Below are positions 39,688 through 47,658 of a stretch of 64,000 nucleotides of DNA, piece by piece. Each line of letters opens with the position of its first letter. The stretch's first letter is position 1. Both the position numbers and the translations under genes were made by a program. Below the pieces are notes generated by a model that was not told the origin of the DNA, made no database searches, and was given only the letters and a program-made list of their open reading frames with translations. The stretch covers positions 599,439 to 663,438 of the forward strand of contig NZ_BMXF01000002.1 of assembly GCF_014651615.1 (NCBI RefSeq). The letters are read 5' to 3'. The DNA is from Persicitalea jodogahamensis. GTDB taxonomy: Bacteria; Bacteroidota; Bacteroidia; Cytophagales; Spirosomataceae.

Positions 39688-41637
39688 ATGCGACAATTCT
39701 TAAAAACCACCCTATTATTCCTGGTAAGCTGCACCTTCGCACTCGCCCAGGAAACACCTACTGAAGAGGATTATTACAAAATACTTACGCCGCCAATTCC
39801 CGAAGGCTTAATACTGGAAGTCGGTGGGCTGACGACCTTGCCCAATGGCTCTATCGCGATGGCCACCCGCCGGGGTGATGTGCTGATCATGGACAATCCG
39901 ACGAGCAACAAGCCGTATTTCCGAAAGTTTGCCTCGGGACTGCACGAAATTCTGGGTTTGGCCTGGAAGGATGGGGCACTTTACTGCGCTCAGCGTGGTG
40001 AATTGACCAAACTGATCGACAAAAACGGAGATGGCAAAGCCGAGATTTACGAGACAGTTTATTCCTGGCCCGTGTCGGGACACTATCACGAGTATTCATT
40101 CGGACCTAAGATTGCGCCGGACGGCAGCTTCTTCGTGAGCGGGAATGTGGCCTTTGGCAACGAGGAATGGTGGCGGGGCGAAAGCCGCGTACCGGGCCGG
40201 GGGTGGATTTTCCGCATTACGCCCGACGGCAAGTACGAGCCTTACGCCACCGGTGTGCGTTCCCCGGCTGGTATCAGTATGATCGACGGCGAACTTTTCT
40301 ATACCGATAACCAGGGCGACTGGATGGGATCGGGCGGAATCTGGAAAGTGGACAAAGGTGATTTTATGGGCCATCCCGCCGGGTTGAAATGGGCTGGTAT
40401 GCCCAATTCTCCGGTTAAATTATCCGAAAAACAGTTTTTCTCCTTCATGGACAACCGCCAGGTGAAGGACAAAAACGGTCGTTACATCAAGCCCGAAAAT
40501 ATTGCCGACGAAAAAGACCCAAAGTTCCTTTATATGTTGAAGGAGAAGTTTCCTGAATCGGTAAAGCTACCCGCTGTGTGGCTGCCTTACGGTATCCATG
40601 GTATCTCTACTTCGGAAATTGTGAAGGATAACACCGATGGTAAGTTCGGGCCGTTTGCCGGCCAACTCTTCGTAGGCGACCAGGGACAAAGCAAAATCAT
40701 GCGGGTCTTTCTGGAAAAAGTGAACGGTGAGTATCAGGGGGCGGCTTTCGACTTTCGGAGCAATTTCCAGTCTGGTGTATTGCGGATGACCTACGGTAAG
40801 GACGGTTCCATGTTCGTGGGTGAGACCAACCGGGGCTGGGGTTCGGCGGGTGACGCCAACCAGGGCTTGCAGCGGCTGGTCTGGAACGGCAAGATGCCCT
40901 TCGAGATGTATTCGGTTAAAGCCAAACCCGATGGGTTTGAAATAAACTTCACCATGCCTGTGGACCGTGCATCGGCCGAGAATCTTAATTCTTACGAAAT
41001 CAGCAGCTTTATTTATAAGTACCATGCAGTGTATGGCAGCCCGCCTACCAACACCGAGAAAGTCGCGATCAAGGGCGTGAAGGTTTCGGACGATGGCAAG
41101 ACCATCCGTATTGTGGCGGACGGACCATTGCGTCGTTACTATGTGCATCATCTGAATCTCAACGGTATCCGTGCCGCCGACAGCTATTACTCACTGGTGC
41201 ATCCGTCGGCTTACTATACCCTGAACAATATTCCGGAGGGCGAAAAAATGAAAGTGTCGGAACTGAAAGGTACCCGCACGGGCGAGAAGCAGGCCTCTGC
41301 CGACATGAAGTCGACTATGGACTTGGTATCGCCTGATGGCAAGAATCAACCTGGGGCTGCGGCTTCGGTGGCATCGGTACCTACTTACGAAGAGATCAAG
41401 CCTCTTTTGCAGCGCAACACCTGTCTGGCCTGCCACGCTGCTGACAAGCGGGTAGTTGGCCCGGCTTATCAGGACGTTGCCAAACGGAAATATTCCAACG
41501 AGAAGATCGTAGACCTGATCTATAATCCCAAGCCTGAAAACTGGCCCGATTATACCACACCAATGGCTGCAATGCCACAAGTGCCAAAGGACGAGGCACT
41601 AAAAATAGCGGCCTGGATTAATTCGCTGGACAAGTAG
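39688..41637 (+). CDS. Secreted propeller dehydrogenase-like protein with C-terminal cytochrome c
   Basis: This 649-aa protein has a signal peptide (ending TFALAQ) and a six-bladed propeller (about 30-395) of the PVC/GSDH-like kind: GLTTLPNGSIAMATRRGDV, LGLAWKDGALYCAQRGEL, GYTG-like GVRSPAGISM, VGDQGQSKIMRVFLEKVNG. A beta-rich linker is followed by a class I cytochrome c with CLACH at 579-583 and an axial Met probably in TTPMAAMPQVP. It probably oxidises a sugar or sugar alcohol and passes electrons to the respiratory chain through its heme. Next to two DUF1080 genes it could make the 3-keto sugars they cleave, or consume the products; direction is inference. Confidence 0.82.
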   Translation: MRQFLKTTLLFLVSCTFALAQETPTEEDYYKILTPPIPEGLILEVGGLTTLPNGSIAMATRRGDVLIMDNPTSNKPYFRKFASGLHEILGLAWKDGALYCAQRGELTKLIDKNGDGKAEIYETVYSWPVSGHYHEYSFGPKIAPDGSFFVSGNVAFGNEEWWRGESRVPGRGWIFRITPDGKYEPYATGVRSPAGISMIDGELFYTDNQGDWMGSGGIWKVDKGDFMGHPAGLKWAGMPNSPVKLSEKQFFSFMDNRQVKDKNGRYIKPENIADEKDPKFLYMLKEKFPESVKLPAVWLPYGIHGISTSEIVKDNTDGKFGPFAGQLFVGDQGQSKIMRVFLEKVNGEYQGAAFDFRSNFQSGVLRMTYGKDGSMFVGETNRGWGSAGDANQGLQRLVWNGKMPFEMYSVKAKPDGFEINFTMPVDRASAENLNSYEISSFIYKYHAVYGSPPTNTEKVAIKGVKVSDDGKTIRIVADGPLRRYYVHHLNLNGIRAADSYYSLVHPSAYYTLNNIPEGEKMKVSELKGTRTGEKQASADMKSTMDLVSPDGKNQPGAAASVASVPTYEEIKPLLQRNTCLACHAADKRVVGPAYQDVAKRKYSNEKIVDLIYNPKPENWPDYTTPMAAMPQVPKDEALKIAAWINSLDK

Positions 41638-41658
41638 TCACTTAGAGGTACTTTCAAC

Positions 41659-41697
41659 GCAAAAGAGGGAAACCCGTAACGGGTTTCCCTCTTTTGC
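41659..41697. terminator. Terminator hairpin after the propeller-cytochrome gene
   Basis: A perfect 17-bp stem (41659-41675 with 41681-41697) with loop GTAAC. It ends in CTTTTGC on both strands, so it is likely bidirectional, serving the rightward propeller gene and the leftward PRC-barrel gene. Confidence 0.85.
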
Positions 41698-41753
41698 AAT
41701 AAGAACGGCGTGATCACAAAGCCCAAAATAACTGGCTTCGCAAACCAACTCAC

Positions 41754-42269
41754 CTATGCGGAATAAATGAACTCCTGGCGGTCATAAAAATCATCGTCGT
41801 CGGTCAGCGGCACGGCCAGTCCTTCGTCGTTGTCATTGACGTAAAGACGGTACAACTCCACTTCGTAATTGCGGTCGAAGTCAGCACCTTTCACGCGCCT
41901 GCTGGCTTTGGCAAAAGTGTCGTGGGTAATCTGGTTGGACATCACACTTTTGTTCTCATCGTCAAGCTGCACCATGCCGATCGGAACGATCAGATGGGTG
42001 TCTCCATCTTCATTAATGAATTCGTGCACCCCCTCACTGGCGGAGTCGCCTAGTTTTTCATGGCCTTTTTCAATAATGCTTTCATCCACTTCAACATCAA
42101 TGTAAACTACCCGTTCAGCGCGTTTGCTGGCGAGCATTCCATCCACCTTGCCTACAATGCGTCCATCGGTATCTTTTACTTCCCATCCACGCGGATCGGT
42201 GTAGCCATCAGCCACCTTATAGTCGGACATGTCGTCCAGATAATGCAAATCCTTTTCTTTATCACTCAT
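41754..42269 (-). CDS. PRC-barrel domain protein
   Basis: This 171-aa acidic soluble protein has a PRC-barrel segment at about 22-100: VADGYTDPRGWEVKDTDGRIVGKVDGML, then VVYIDVEVDES and THLIVPIGMVQLDD. It resembles the cytoplasmic domain of the photosynthetic reaction centre H subunit; non-photosynthetic bacteria use the fold in stress or RNA-related proteins. The C-terminal third is acidic (DNDEGLAVPLTDDDDFYD). No signal peptide or TM. It lies 21 bp downstream of the anchored protein at 42291 and is probably cotranscribed with it; the cellular role is unknown. Confidence 0.82.
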   Translation of the reverse strand: MSDKEKDLHYLDDMSDYKVADGYTDPRGWEVKDTDGRIVGKVDGMLASKRAERVVYIDVEVDESIIEKGHEKLGDSASEGVHEFINEDGDTHLIVPIGMVQLDDENKSVMSNQITHDTFAKASRRVKGADFDRNYEVELYRLYVNDNDEGLAVPLTDDDDFYDRQEFIYSA

Positions 42270-42290
42270 AATAATCTGATTTTAAGTTTT

Positions 42291-42875
42291 TCAATTCATT
42301 CTTCGCAATAGGCTCGCCGCTTCGTTGAAAAAACCCTTCACGGCTGGCTTTTGATCGAGGGTCAAAACGTCCGGATCGATCTTGTCGGCAGCGCTTACCA
42401 CACTTTGGGCTTCGTTAGCCAACTGGGGAAATTTGGCCTCCTGCATTTTGTGGAGCGAACCGGCCAGTATCTCAGATGCCTTGCGAATGCTATTGGCATG
42501 GGTAGTTTCAAAGGGATCGACCTCTATCTTATTGGCGTATTCTCTAACCTGATCCAAATCGGCCGTTATATCATAGTCCGACTGGTCGGCAACAGCCTGT
42601 GCGGCAGCGGTGAGCTTCATTAGAGCTTCGTTGGTGAACTCATGATCTAGCCCCATCGGCTCGGTATCGTTATCCAGAAGCGCAATGTACTCCGCTACTG
42701 GGCCGGTTTCATTGGTAGTGACCATTTCGGTATTCTCCACCTCTTCCATTCCCATTCTGTCGTCGGTGTCCTGATCCCGGAGCGCAAACCAGTACACGAG
42801 AAATCCCAATAAAAGAAGTCCTAAAAGTATCCAGGGCCACACGGGCGGTTTCTTTTCTATTTTTATTTCAGCCAT
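42291..42875 (-). CDS. Single-pass membrane protein, function unknown
   Basis: The 194-aa product starts MAEIKIEKKPPVWPW, then has one hydrophobic helix (about 13-31, WILLGLLLLGFLVYWFAL), followed by an acidic linker and a helical region rich in Ala/Lys (TAAAQAVADQSDYDITADLDQVREYANKI ... split around residues 90-118; VSAADKIDPDVLTLDQKP). The topology is probably N-in with a periplasmic helical domain. I recognise no family. It precedes the PRC-barrel gene in a likely two-gene operon; such pairs in Cytophagales are often stress-related, but that is a guess. Confidence 0.65.
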   Translation of the reverse strand: MAEIKIEKKPPVWPWILLGLLLLGFLVYWFALRDQDTDDRMGMEEVENTEMVTTNETGPVAEYIALLDNDTEPMGLDHEFTNEALMKLTAAAQAVADQSDYDITADLDQVREYANKIEVDPFETTHANSIRKASEILAGSLHKMQEAKFPQLANEAQSVVSAADKIDPDVLTLDQKPAVKGFFNEAASLLRRMN

Positions 42876-43018
42876 AATCGAATTTAGTTATACGAAAAAT
42901 TTAAATTGGTTATATACAGGGGGTAAAAAACTGTACCAAAGGATTTGACAAAAAGTCATAGCTGAACACTTATTCCGCTCTTGTGTTTGTCTACGAAGGT
43001 TTTGCGATGTCATAATCC

Positions 43019-43026
43019 TATTTTTG
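43019..43026 (+). promoter_or_regulatory. -7 box TATTTTTG upstream of the J-domain gene
   Basis: An exact TAnnTTTG match ending at the TTG (43024-43026) that could otherwise be taken as a start codon. It places transcription near 43032 and so supports translation from the ATG at 43057, preceded by AAGGAGG at 43038-43044. Confidence 0.55.
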
Positions 43027-43056
43027 CAAAAACTTACAAGGAGGCTGATCACCCTG

Positions 43057-44136
43057 ATGCAAAAAGACTTAGTCGTTAAGAAACGAACCAGTACGAAGTC
43101 GCGGCTATTGAAGCGCTACGAAGAACTTCTTGAAAGAATTGAAGACATCCAGGCCAGTCGGAGAAATTTGGAAGAGGGATTGCGCGTGGCAATACCGCGC
43201 ATCCAAAGCCAGATACGGCCACTGTTAACCGACCGCGACCACCTTATCCGGAAAAGGTTGTTTCGGTTGGACGAGCTAGCCGATGAGTTTGGTATCGGGA
43301 AACACGAGCGCGGATATTTTCAGGAATTCATGACTGAACAGGCGGCAGAGGTACTTGATCGCGTCGGATTCGGCGATATGGAGCTTGGGGAGCTGTTTGA
43401 AAAATACGCGGGCGAGCCTTTAAAATCTGATGCGAAGGTACTTGCTCCAATAGCACAACGGTTTCGCGATGAGTTTGGCATCGACATCGATGTACAGGAA
43501 ATGCTGGATGTCGGCGTGGATAATTTTCTTAATGAACACGGCGAAGAAATACGCAAAAAGCAGGCTGAGAAGCAGGAAGCGAAGGACGCCGAAGATCTCA
43601 AAAACTTTGATCCAGCTGCGAAGCAAAAAGTGAGCAGACAGCAACGGGCAATGTTACAGGACGCTCGGGCAATCTATTTGAGGCTGGTGAAAAAGTACCA
43701 TCCAGACCGCGAGACAGACGAAGCCGCCAGGATCCGGAAAACGGAACTCATCCAGCAAATTACCAGCGTTTATGAAGAAAGCGATTTTCTGACCTTGTTG
43801 AAATTACAGATCGAGCTGCTGGAGGAAGAAGAAATGGATGCGAAAACCTTGGCTGAGGATATGCTCAAACGATATACCAGAATTCTGCAAAAACAGCTTG
43901 ATGAAATACAGCAGGAAGTCAGCTACCTGAAATTCACCAACAAATGGTTATTTGAAAATTTCTTTGGTTTCGACGGAAAGTTCAACGAGCGCAGGTTCAA
44001 GCGTTTCAGGAAGATGGTGCGGGAAGAAATAGAACGCACTCAAAGAGACCTTAACGACTCAAAGCAGCGCAGAGAGGGGTGGTTCAGAGATTGGATTAAG
44101 GGCATCAAGGCTTATCAGCAGGAGACGGCAGATTAA
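43057..44136 (+). CDS. J-domain-containing coiled-coil protein
   Basis: This 359-aa soluble protein lacks membrane segments. A J-like domain lies in the second half, with the HPD tripeptide at 215-217 in RLVKKYHPDRETD, flanked by helix II (ARAIYLRLVKK) and helix III (IRKTELIQQITSVYEES). The N-terminal 200 residues and the C-terminal 90 are charged and helical (coiled coil). J-domain proteins deliver clients to DnaK; the unusual central position and absence of Gly/Phe or zinc domains set it apart from DnaJ and CbpA. An optimal AAGGAGG ribosome site precedes the ATG, rare in this window. It is probably a specialised cochaperone; partners are unknown. Confidence 0.75.
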   Translation: MQKDLVVKKRTSTKSRLLKRYEELLERIEDIQASRRNLEEGLRVAIPRIQSQIRPLLTDRDHLIRKRLFRLDELADEFGIGKHERGYFQEFMTEQAAEVLDRVGFGDMELGELFEKYAGEPLKSDAKVLAPIAQRFRDEFGIDIDVQEMLDVGVDNFLNEHGEEIRKKQAEKQEAKDAEDLKNFDPAAKQKVSRQQRAMLQDARAIYLRLVKKYHPDRETDEAARIRKTELIQQITSVYEESDFLTLLKLQIELLEEEEMDAKTLAEDMLKRYTRILQKQLDEIQQEVSYLKFTNKWLFENFFGFDGKFNERRFKRFRKMVREEIERTQRDLNDSKQRREGWFRDWIKGIKAYQQETAD

Positions 44137-44277
44137 GGTTATCCTCTCGCATATCGATTTTCAATTGCTGCAGCTTCTTTCACTTCTCGGCTGCCTGGCA
44201 AAACTTTTTCCGGTGAGGAATGTTCGGTTGCAAAGAACATTGAAACTACCATTGTCCATTTTCATACCTATTAATTT

Positions 44278-44709
44278 ATGTGGATCGTTTTTGCCCTGTT
44301 GGCGGCATTGGCCGCCGGTGCCGCCGTGGTACTTTCTAAAGCGGGCATCAAAGATATGGATTCGTCCCTGGCGTTCGCCGTGCAATCCGTACTTATATTG
44401 TTGATTTCCTGGTCGGTCGTGTTTTGGCAGAAACAGAGTTCAGCCCTGATCAGCATTGATAAGCGCACCTGGTTTTTCCTGATTGGGGCAGGGATTGCCA
44501 CCACGCTTTCATCCTTGCTCTCTTTCAAAGCACTCAAAATGGGCGACGCCTCGCTGGTGAGTTCGCTGGAAAGGCTATCACTGGTATTTGCCGTGGGTTT
44601 CGCTGTTTTCTTTCTCAAAGAAAAACTCAACTGGCAGGTCGTGGTGGGAATAGTGCTGATGATCGGAGGTGCGATCCTTATCAGCTTCTCACAATCTTCG
44701 GCCGAGTAG
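44278..44709 (+). CDS. Single-EamA-domain membrane protein (half-size drug/metabolite transporter)
   Basis: This 143-aa integral membrane protein has five helices and corresponds to one EamA repeat (WIVFALLAALAAGAAVVLSKAGI ... cut at residue 20; SLLSFKALKMGDASLVSSLE; FFLKEKLNWQVVVGIVLMIGG). Full DMT transporters contain two such repeats, so this one probably works as a homodimer, like other half-size members. The substrate is unknown. It follows the J-domain gene by 141 bp on the same strand and converges on the BNR_4 gene with only 8 bp between stops. Confidence 0.85.
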   Translation: MWIVFALLAALAAGAAVVLSKAGIKDMDSSLAFAVQSVLILLISWSVVFWQKQSSALISIDKRTWFFLIGAGIATTLSSLLSFKALKMGDASLVSSLERLSLVFAVGFAVFFLKEKLNWQVVVGIVLMIGGAILISFSQSSAE

Positions 44710-44717
44710 AGGACTTT

Positions 44718-46055
44718 TTATTTTTTTTCGATCTCATAGATTACCAGGTCGGTTGGGGCCGGAACAGGGTCGGGGCGTGGACGATCCTGATTGACGGGAA
44801 GGGTTTGCCAGCGCATTATGTATTGTCCGGTGTTGTCCGTCTTGGTTCTGGCCTCCATGTCTTTGTTCAAAACGATTTGCGGTAATCTTGCTCCCACTGG
44901 TTGAGTGTCTTCCTTCACTTCTTTTTCAGTCTGCAAGGTTTCGTGGTTAAGGAGCCAGGTACCTTTTCCAAATTTCTCATGGTCGTAACTCACTGCCAGC
45001 CGGCCATCGGCAGTTGGTTTTGCATTGGAAATATGAATTGACTTTTTTATCGAACCCCGCTCATCCAGTGCCCAGGTGAAATCAGGCCAGTGGCTGATCT
45101 GCTGCGTGTGCCAGTTGCCTGCCTGCTCACCATCTTTCTCCCAGCGGGCCACAAAAATCTGGCTTATGCCCTGCGGGTCGTACTGGTGATAAACGATGCA
45201 GGGTTTTTTATCCTGATCCCAACCGACATTATAGGCCATGTTGGTCAGGCCGTTCCATGGGCCGATGGGGACGACGATCGGGCTCCTGTTGCGCCATTGA
45301 ATCGGTAGTTCGATGGGTTGGCCCTGGACGGTTTCCCAGCTTAATAGATCGCGACTACGGACAAGCGAGATATTGTGACAGGTATTGGCAGTGGGAGTCT
45401 GACGCCACATCCAGACGATGTAGAAGTAGTCATCCGGCCCCAGAGTGGGGAGGCTCATATAGGCACTGGCTTCCTCTTCGCCGTCAAAGAAGGGGGTATC
45501 AAACAGGGGCTGCCAGGTCTTGCTGGCGGGGTCGTACCGGTTGTAAAGTGTAGTGCCGTTTCCGCTTCCGCCATCGCGATACTGAAAATAGAGGTCGCCT
45601 GACTTGTTTTTGAGGAATATCGGGTAGGTTACCCGCTCCTCGCGTTTCCCTGTCATTGGCAATTTTATAAATTGGTCGATGTTTTCAGGCTGCTCCGAGC
45701 GAAAGTAAATCAGCGGCACCGCGTGCATGTTTCCCGACACATGCAGGTACCCATCGCGGTCTACTGCCATCTCGATATAGTTGTGGCTATCCCAACCGAC
45801 TTTGGTGGGCAGTACGGTTTTCTTCCATTGTCTGGAGCCAAGCGGGCGTTGGGCGATCACCATATTTTGTCCTTCGTCGTAATAGCCGACGTACTGAAAC
45901 TTATCGGTCGTCAGTAAATCGAAGCCTACCGAGTGGCCCGACCATACTTTGGCAACCGGAATAATTTCAAAACCTTCGGCATTGGGCCGTTTTTGGCAAA
46001 AACCAAACCGGACAAAAAACAGGAGTAGTATCGGAAGAATAAAGGCTCTTTTCAT
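44718..46055 (-). CDS. Secreted BNR_4 propeller, possible polysaccharide lyase
   Basis: The product is 445 aa with signal peptide (MKRAFILPILLLFFVRFGFC). A seven-bladed BNR_4-type propeller is suggested by GYYDEGQNMVIAQR, WDSHNYIEMAVDRDGYLHVS, GNMHAVPLIYFRS, IFLKNKSGDLYFQYRDGGSG and PTLGPDDYFYIVWMWRQTP. Ulvan and related lyases (PL24/PL25/PL40) share this fold and the HN and MH histidines, so a lyase acting on uronic-acid polysaccharides is possible, but many BNR_4 proteins are uncharacterised. No sulfatase or SusC/D genes are adjacent. It is divergent from the CoA-transferase. Confidence 0.72.
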   Translation of the reverse strand: MKRAFILPILLLFFVRFGFCQKRPNAEGFEIIPVAKVWSGHSVGFDLLTTDKFQYVGYYDEGQNMVIAQRPLGSRQWKKTVLPTKVGWDSHNYIEMAVDRDGYLHVSGNMHAVPLIYFRSEQPENIDQFIKLPMTGKREERVTYPIFLKNKSGDLYFQYRDGGSGNGTTLYNRYDPASKTWQPLFDTPFFDGEEEASAYMSLPTLGPDDYFYIVWMWRQTPTANTCHNISLVRSRDLLSWETVQGQPIELPIQWRNRSPIVVPIGPWNGLTNMAYNVGWDQDKKPCIVYHQYDPQGISQIFVARWEKDGEQAGNWHTQQISHWPDFTWALDERGSIKKSIHISNAKPTADGRLAVSYDHEKFGKGTWLLNHETLQTEKEVKEDTQPVGARLPQIVLNKDMEARTKTDNTGQYIMRWQTLPVNQDRPRPDPVPAPTDLVIYEIEKK

Positions 46056-46206
46056 TCCGTAAGAAGAGGAACGGCGAGCCTATCTAATTGCCTGGAAAAT
46101 GATTTTTGCGAAACATGATTTTGCTCATTAAGGTTGGGATAGAAATTGCGCTGTTTTGCAGGCAAGAAATTCGCGCAACGATTTTGCATCCAAATTCACT
46201 TTATCT

Positions 46207-47481
46207 ATGAAATATCCTTACGTAGAAGCATCCGAGGCAGTAAAGCTAATCCGCAGCAACGACCGCGTTTTTATCCACGCTGGTGCCGCTACGCCTACTT
46301 TATTACTTGAGGCACTGGCGCAGCGCGCCAATGAGTTGCGCAACGTTCAGACCATCCATTTGCATCTCGAAGGCCCGATGCCCCTGGTCGATCCCGGTCA
46401 CGAACAATCTTTCCATCCCAACGCATTGTTCATCGGGGCCAATCTGAGGGAGGCCGTAGCATCGGGCCGGGCCAGTTATCTGCCCATTTTTCTGAGCGAA
46501 GCGCCGCTGTTGTTCCGCAATAATATCTGGCCGCTTGATGTGGCCCTTGTGCAGGTTTCGCCGCCAGACGCACACGGCTTCTGCTCGTTGGGCGTATCGG
46601 TGGACGTGGCTAGGGCTGCTGTCGATACCGCCCGCAAGGTGATTGCCCTGGTCAATCCCCACATGCCACGCACCCACGGCGACGGTCAGGTACACGTGAG
46701 CCGCTTCACCACCCTTTGCTACCACGAGTCGCCCATTTACACCCACGAGCCATCAGAGCCATCGGCAACGGAGATGGCTATCGGCCGTCACGTGTCCGGG
46801 CTTGTGGAGGACGGGGCCACATTGCAGGTAGGCATCGGCGGTATTCCGAACGCCACCTTGCGCTATCTCAACAACCACAAGAACCTGGGACTGCATACGG
46901 AAATGTTCTCCGACGGCATCATTGAACTGGTCGAATCAGGAGTAATCACGGGCGTGGAAAAGAAAAAATACCGCGGCAAACTGGTGTCGAGCTTCGCGGT
47001 AGGTAGTCAGCGGCTCTACGATTTTATGCATGACAATCCCTTGCTTTCAATGCTGGAAGCTTCTTATACCAACGATACTGCCGTAATCCGCAGCAATCCC
47101 AAAGTGACGGCCATCAATAGCGCGATCGAGATAGACCTCACAGGACAAGTCTGTGCCGATTCGATCGGAACAAGGTTGTATTCCGGGGTAGGCGGACAAA
47201 TGGATTTCATGCGGGGGGCATCTTTATCGAAAGGAGGGAAACCCATCATAGCGTTGCCCTCAGTGACTTCGCGCGGTGAATCCAAGATCGTACCCCTCTT
47301 GAAACCGGGTGCCGGGGTAGTCACCACCCGCGCCCATGTTCACTACATCGTGACGGAGTACGGCGTAGCCAACCTTTACGGGAAAACGCTGAAGCAAAGC
47401 GCCCAGGCTCTCATCGCTATTGCGCATCCTGATCACCAGGAAGCGCTGGAGCGCGCTGCTTTTGAGCGGTTCAAGGCGTAG
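46207..47481 (+). CDS. Acetyl-CoA hydrolase/transferase family protein
   Basis: This 424-aa class I CoA-transferase moves CoA between carboxylic acids (for example acetyl-CoA with a C4 acid, or hydrolysis to acetate). The N-terminal half holds GAATPTLLLEAL and the GFCSLGVSVD motif. The second half carries GIGGIPNATLRYL and the catalytic Glu232 in HTEMFSDG, followed by GGQMDFMRGA and the ITEYGVA-type VTEYGVANLYGKT. The true partner acids cannot be told from sequence. ATG 46207 is preferred; the 17 upstream codons do not match the family N-terminus. It stands alone, divergent from the BNR_4 gene. It might recycle CoA esters from fatty-acid breakdown, but no linkage supports this. Confidence 0.86.
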   Translation: MKYPYVEASEAVKLIRSNDRVFIHAGAATPTLLLEALAQRANELRNVQTIHLHLEGPMPLVDPGHEQSFHPNALFIGANLREAVASGRASYLPIFLSEAPLLFRNNIWPLDVALVQVSPPDAHGFCSLGVSVDVARAAVDTARKVIALVNPHMPRTHGDGQVHVSRFTTLCYHESPIYTHEPSEPSATEMAIGRHVSGLVEDGATLQVGIGGIPNATLRYLNNHKNLGLHTEMFSDGIIELVESGVITGVEKKKYRGKLVSSFAVGSQRLYDFMHDNPLLSMLEASYTNDTAVIRSNPKVTAINSAIEIDLTGQVCADSIGTRLYSGVGGQMDFMRGASLSKGGKPIIALPSVTSRGESKIVPLLKPGAGVVTTRAHVHYIVTEYGVANLYGKTLKQSAQALIAIAHPDHQEALERAAFERFKA

Positions 47482-47658
47482 GAGCATTCCAGAGCAAGCA
47501 AGAAATCAGAAAGGATTATTGCTATCAGCTCCAATAGCGGGGGCAGAAATTGTTTAAAATATCAAAGGTCCAATTTTCTGCTTCCCTTTTTTCGGCCTAT
47601 ATTTCGTCAAAGACCACTTTCTGAATTCCCTGTCAAAAAAAAACGTCTGCCGATTATT

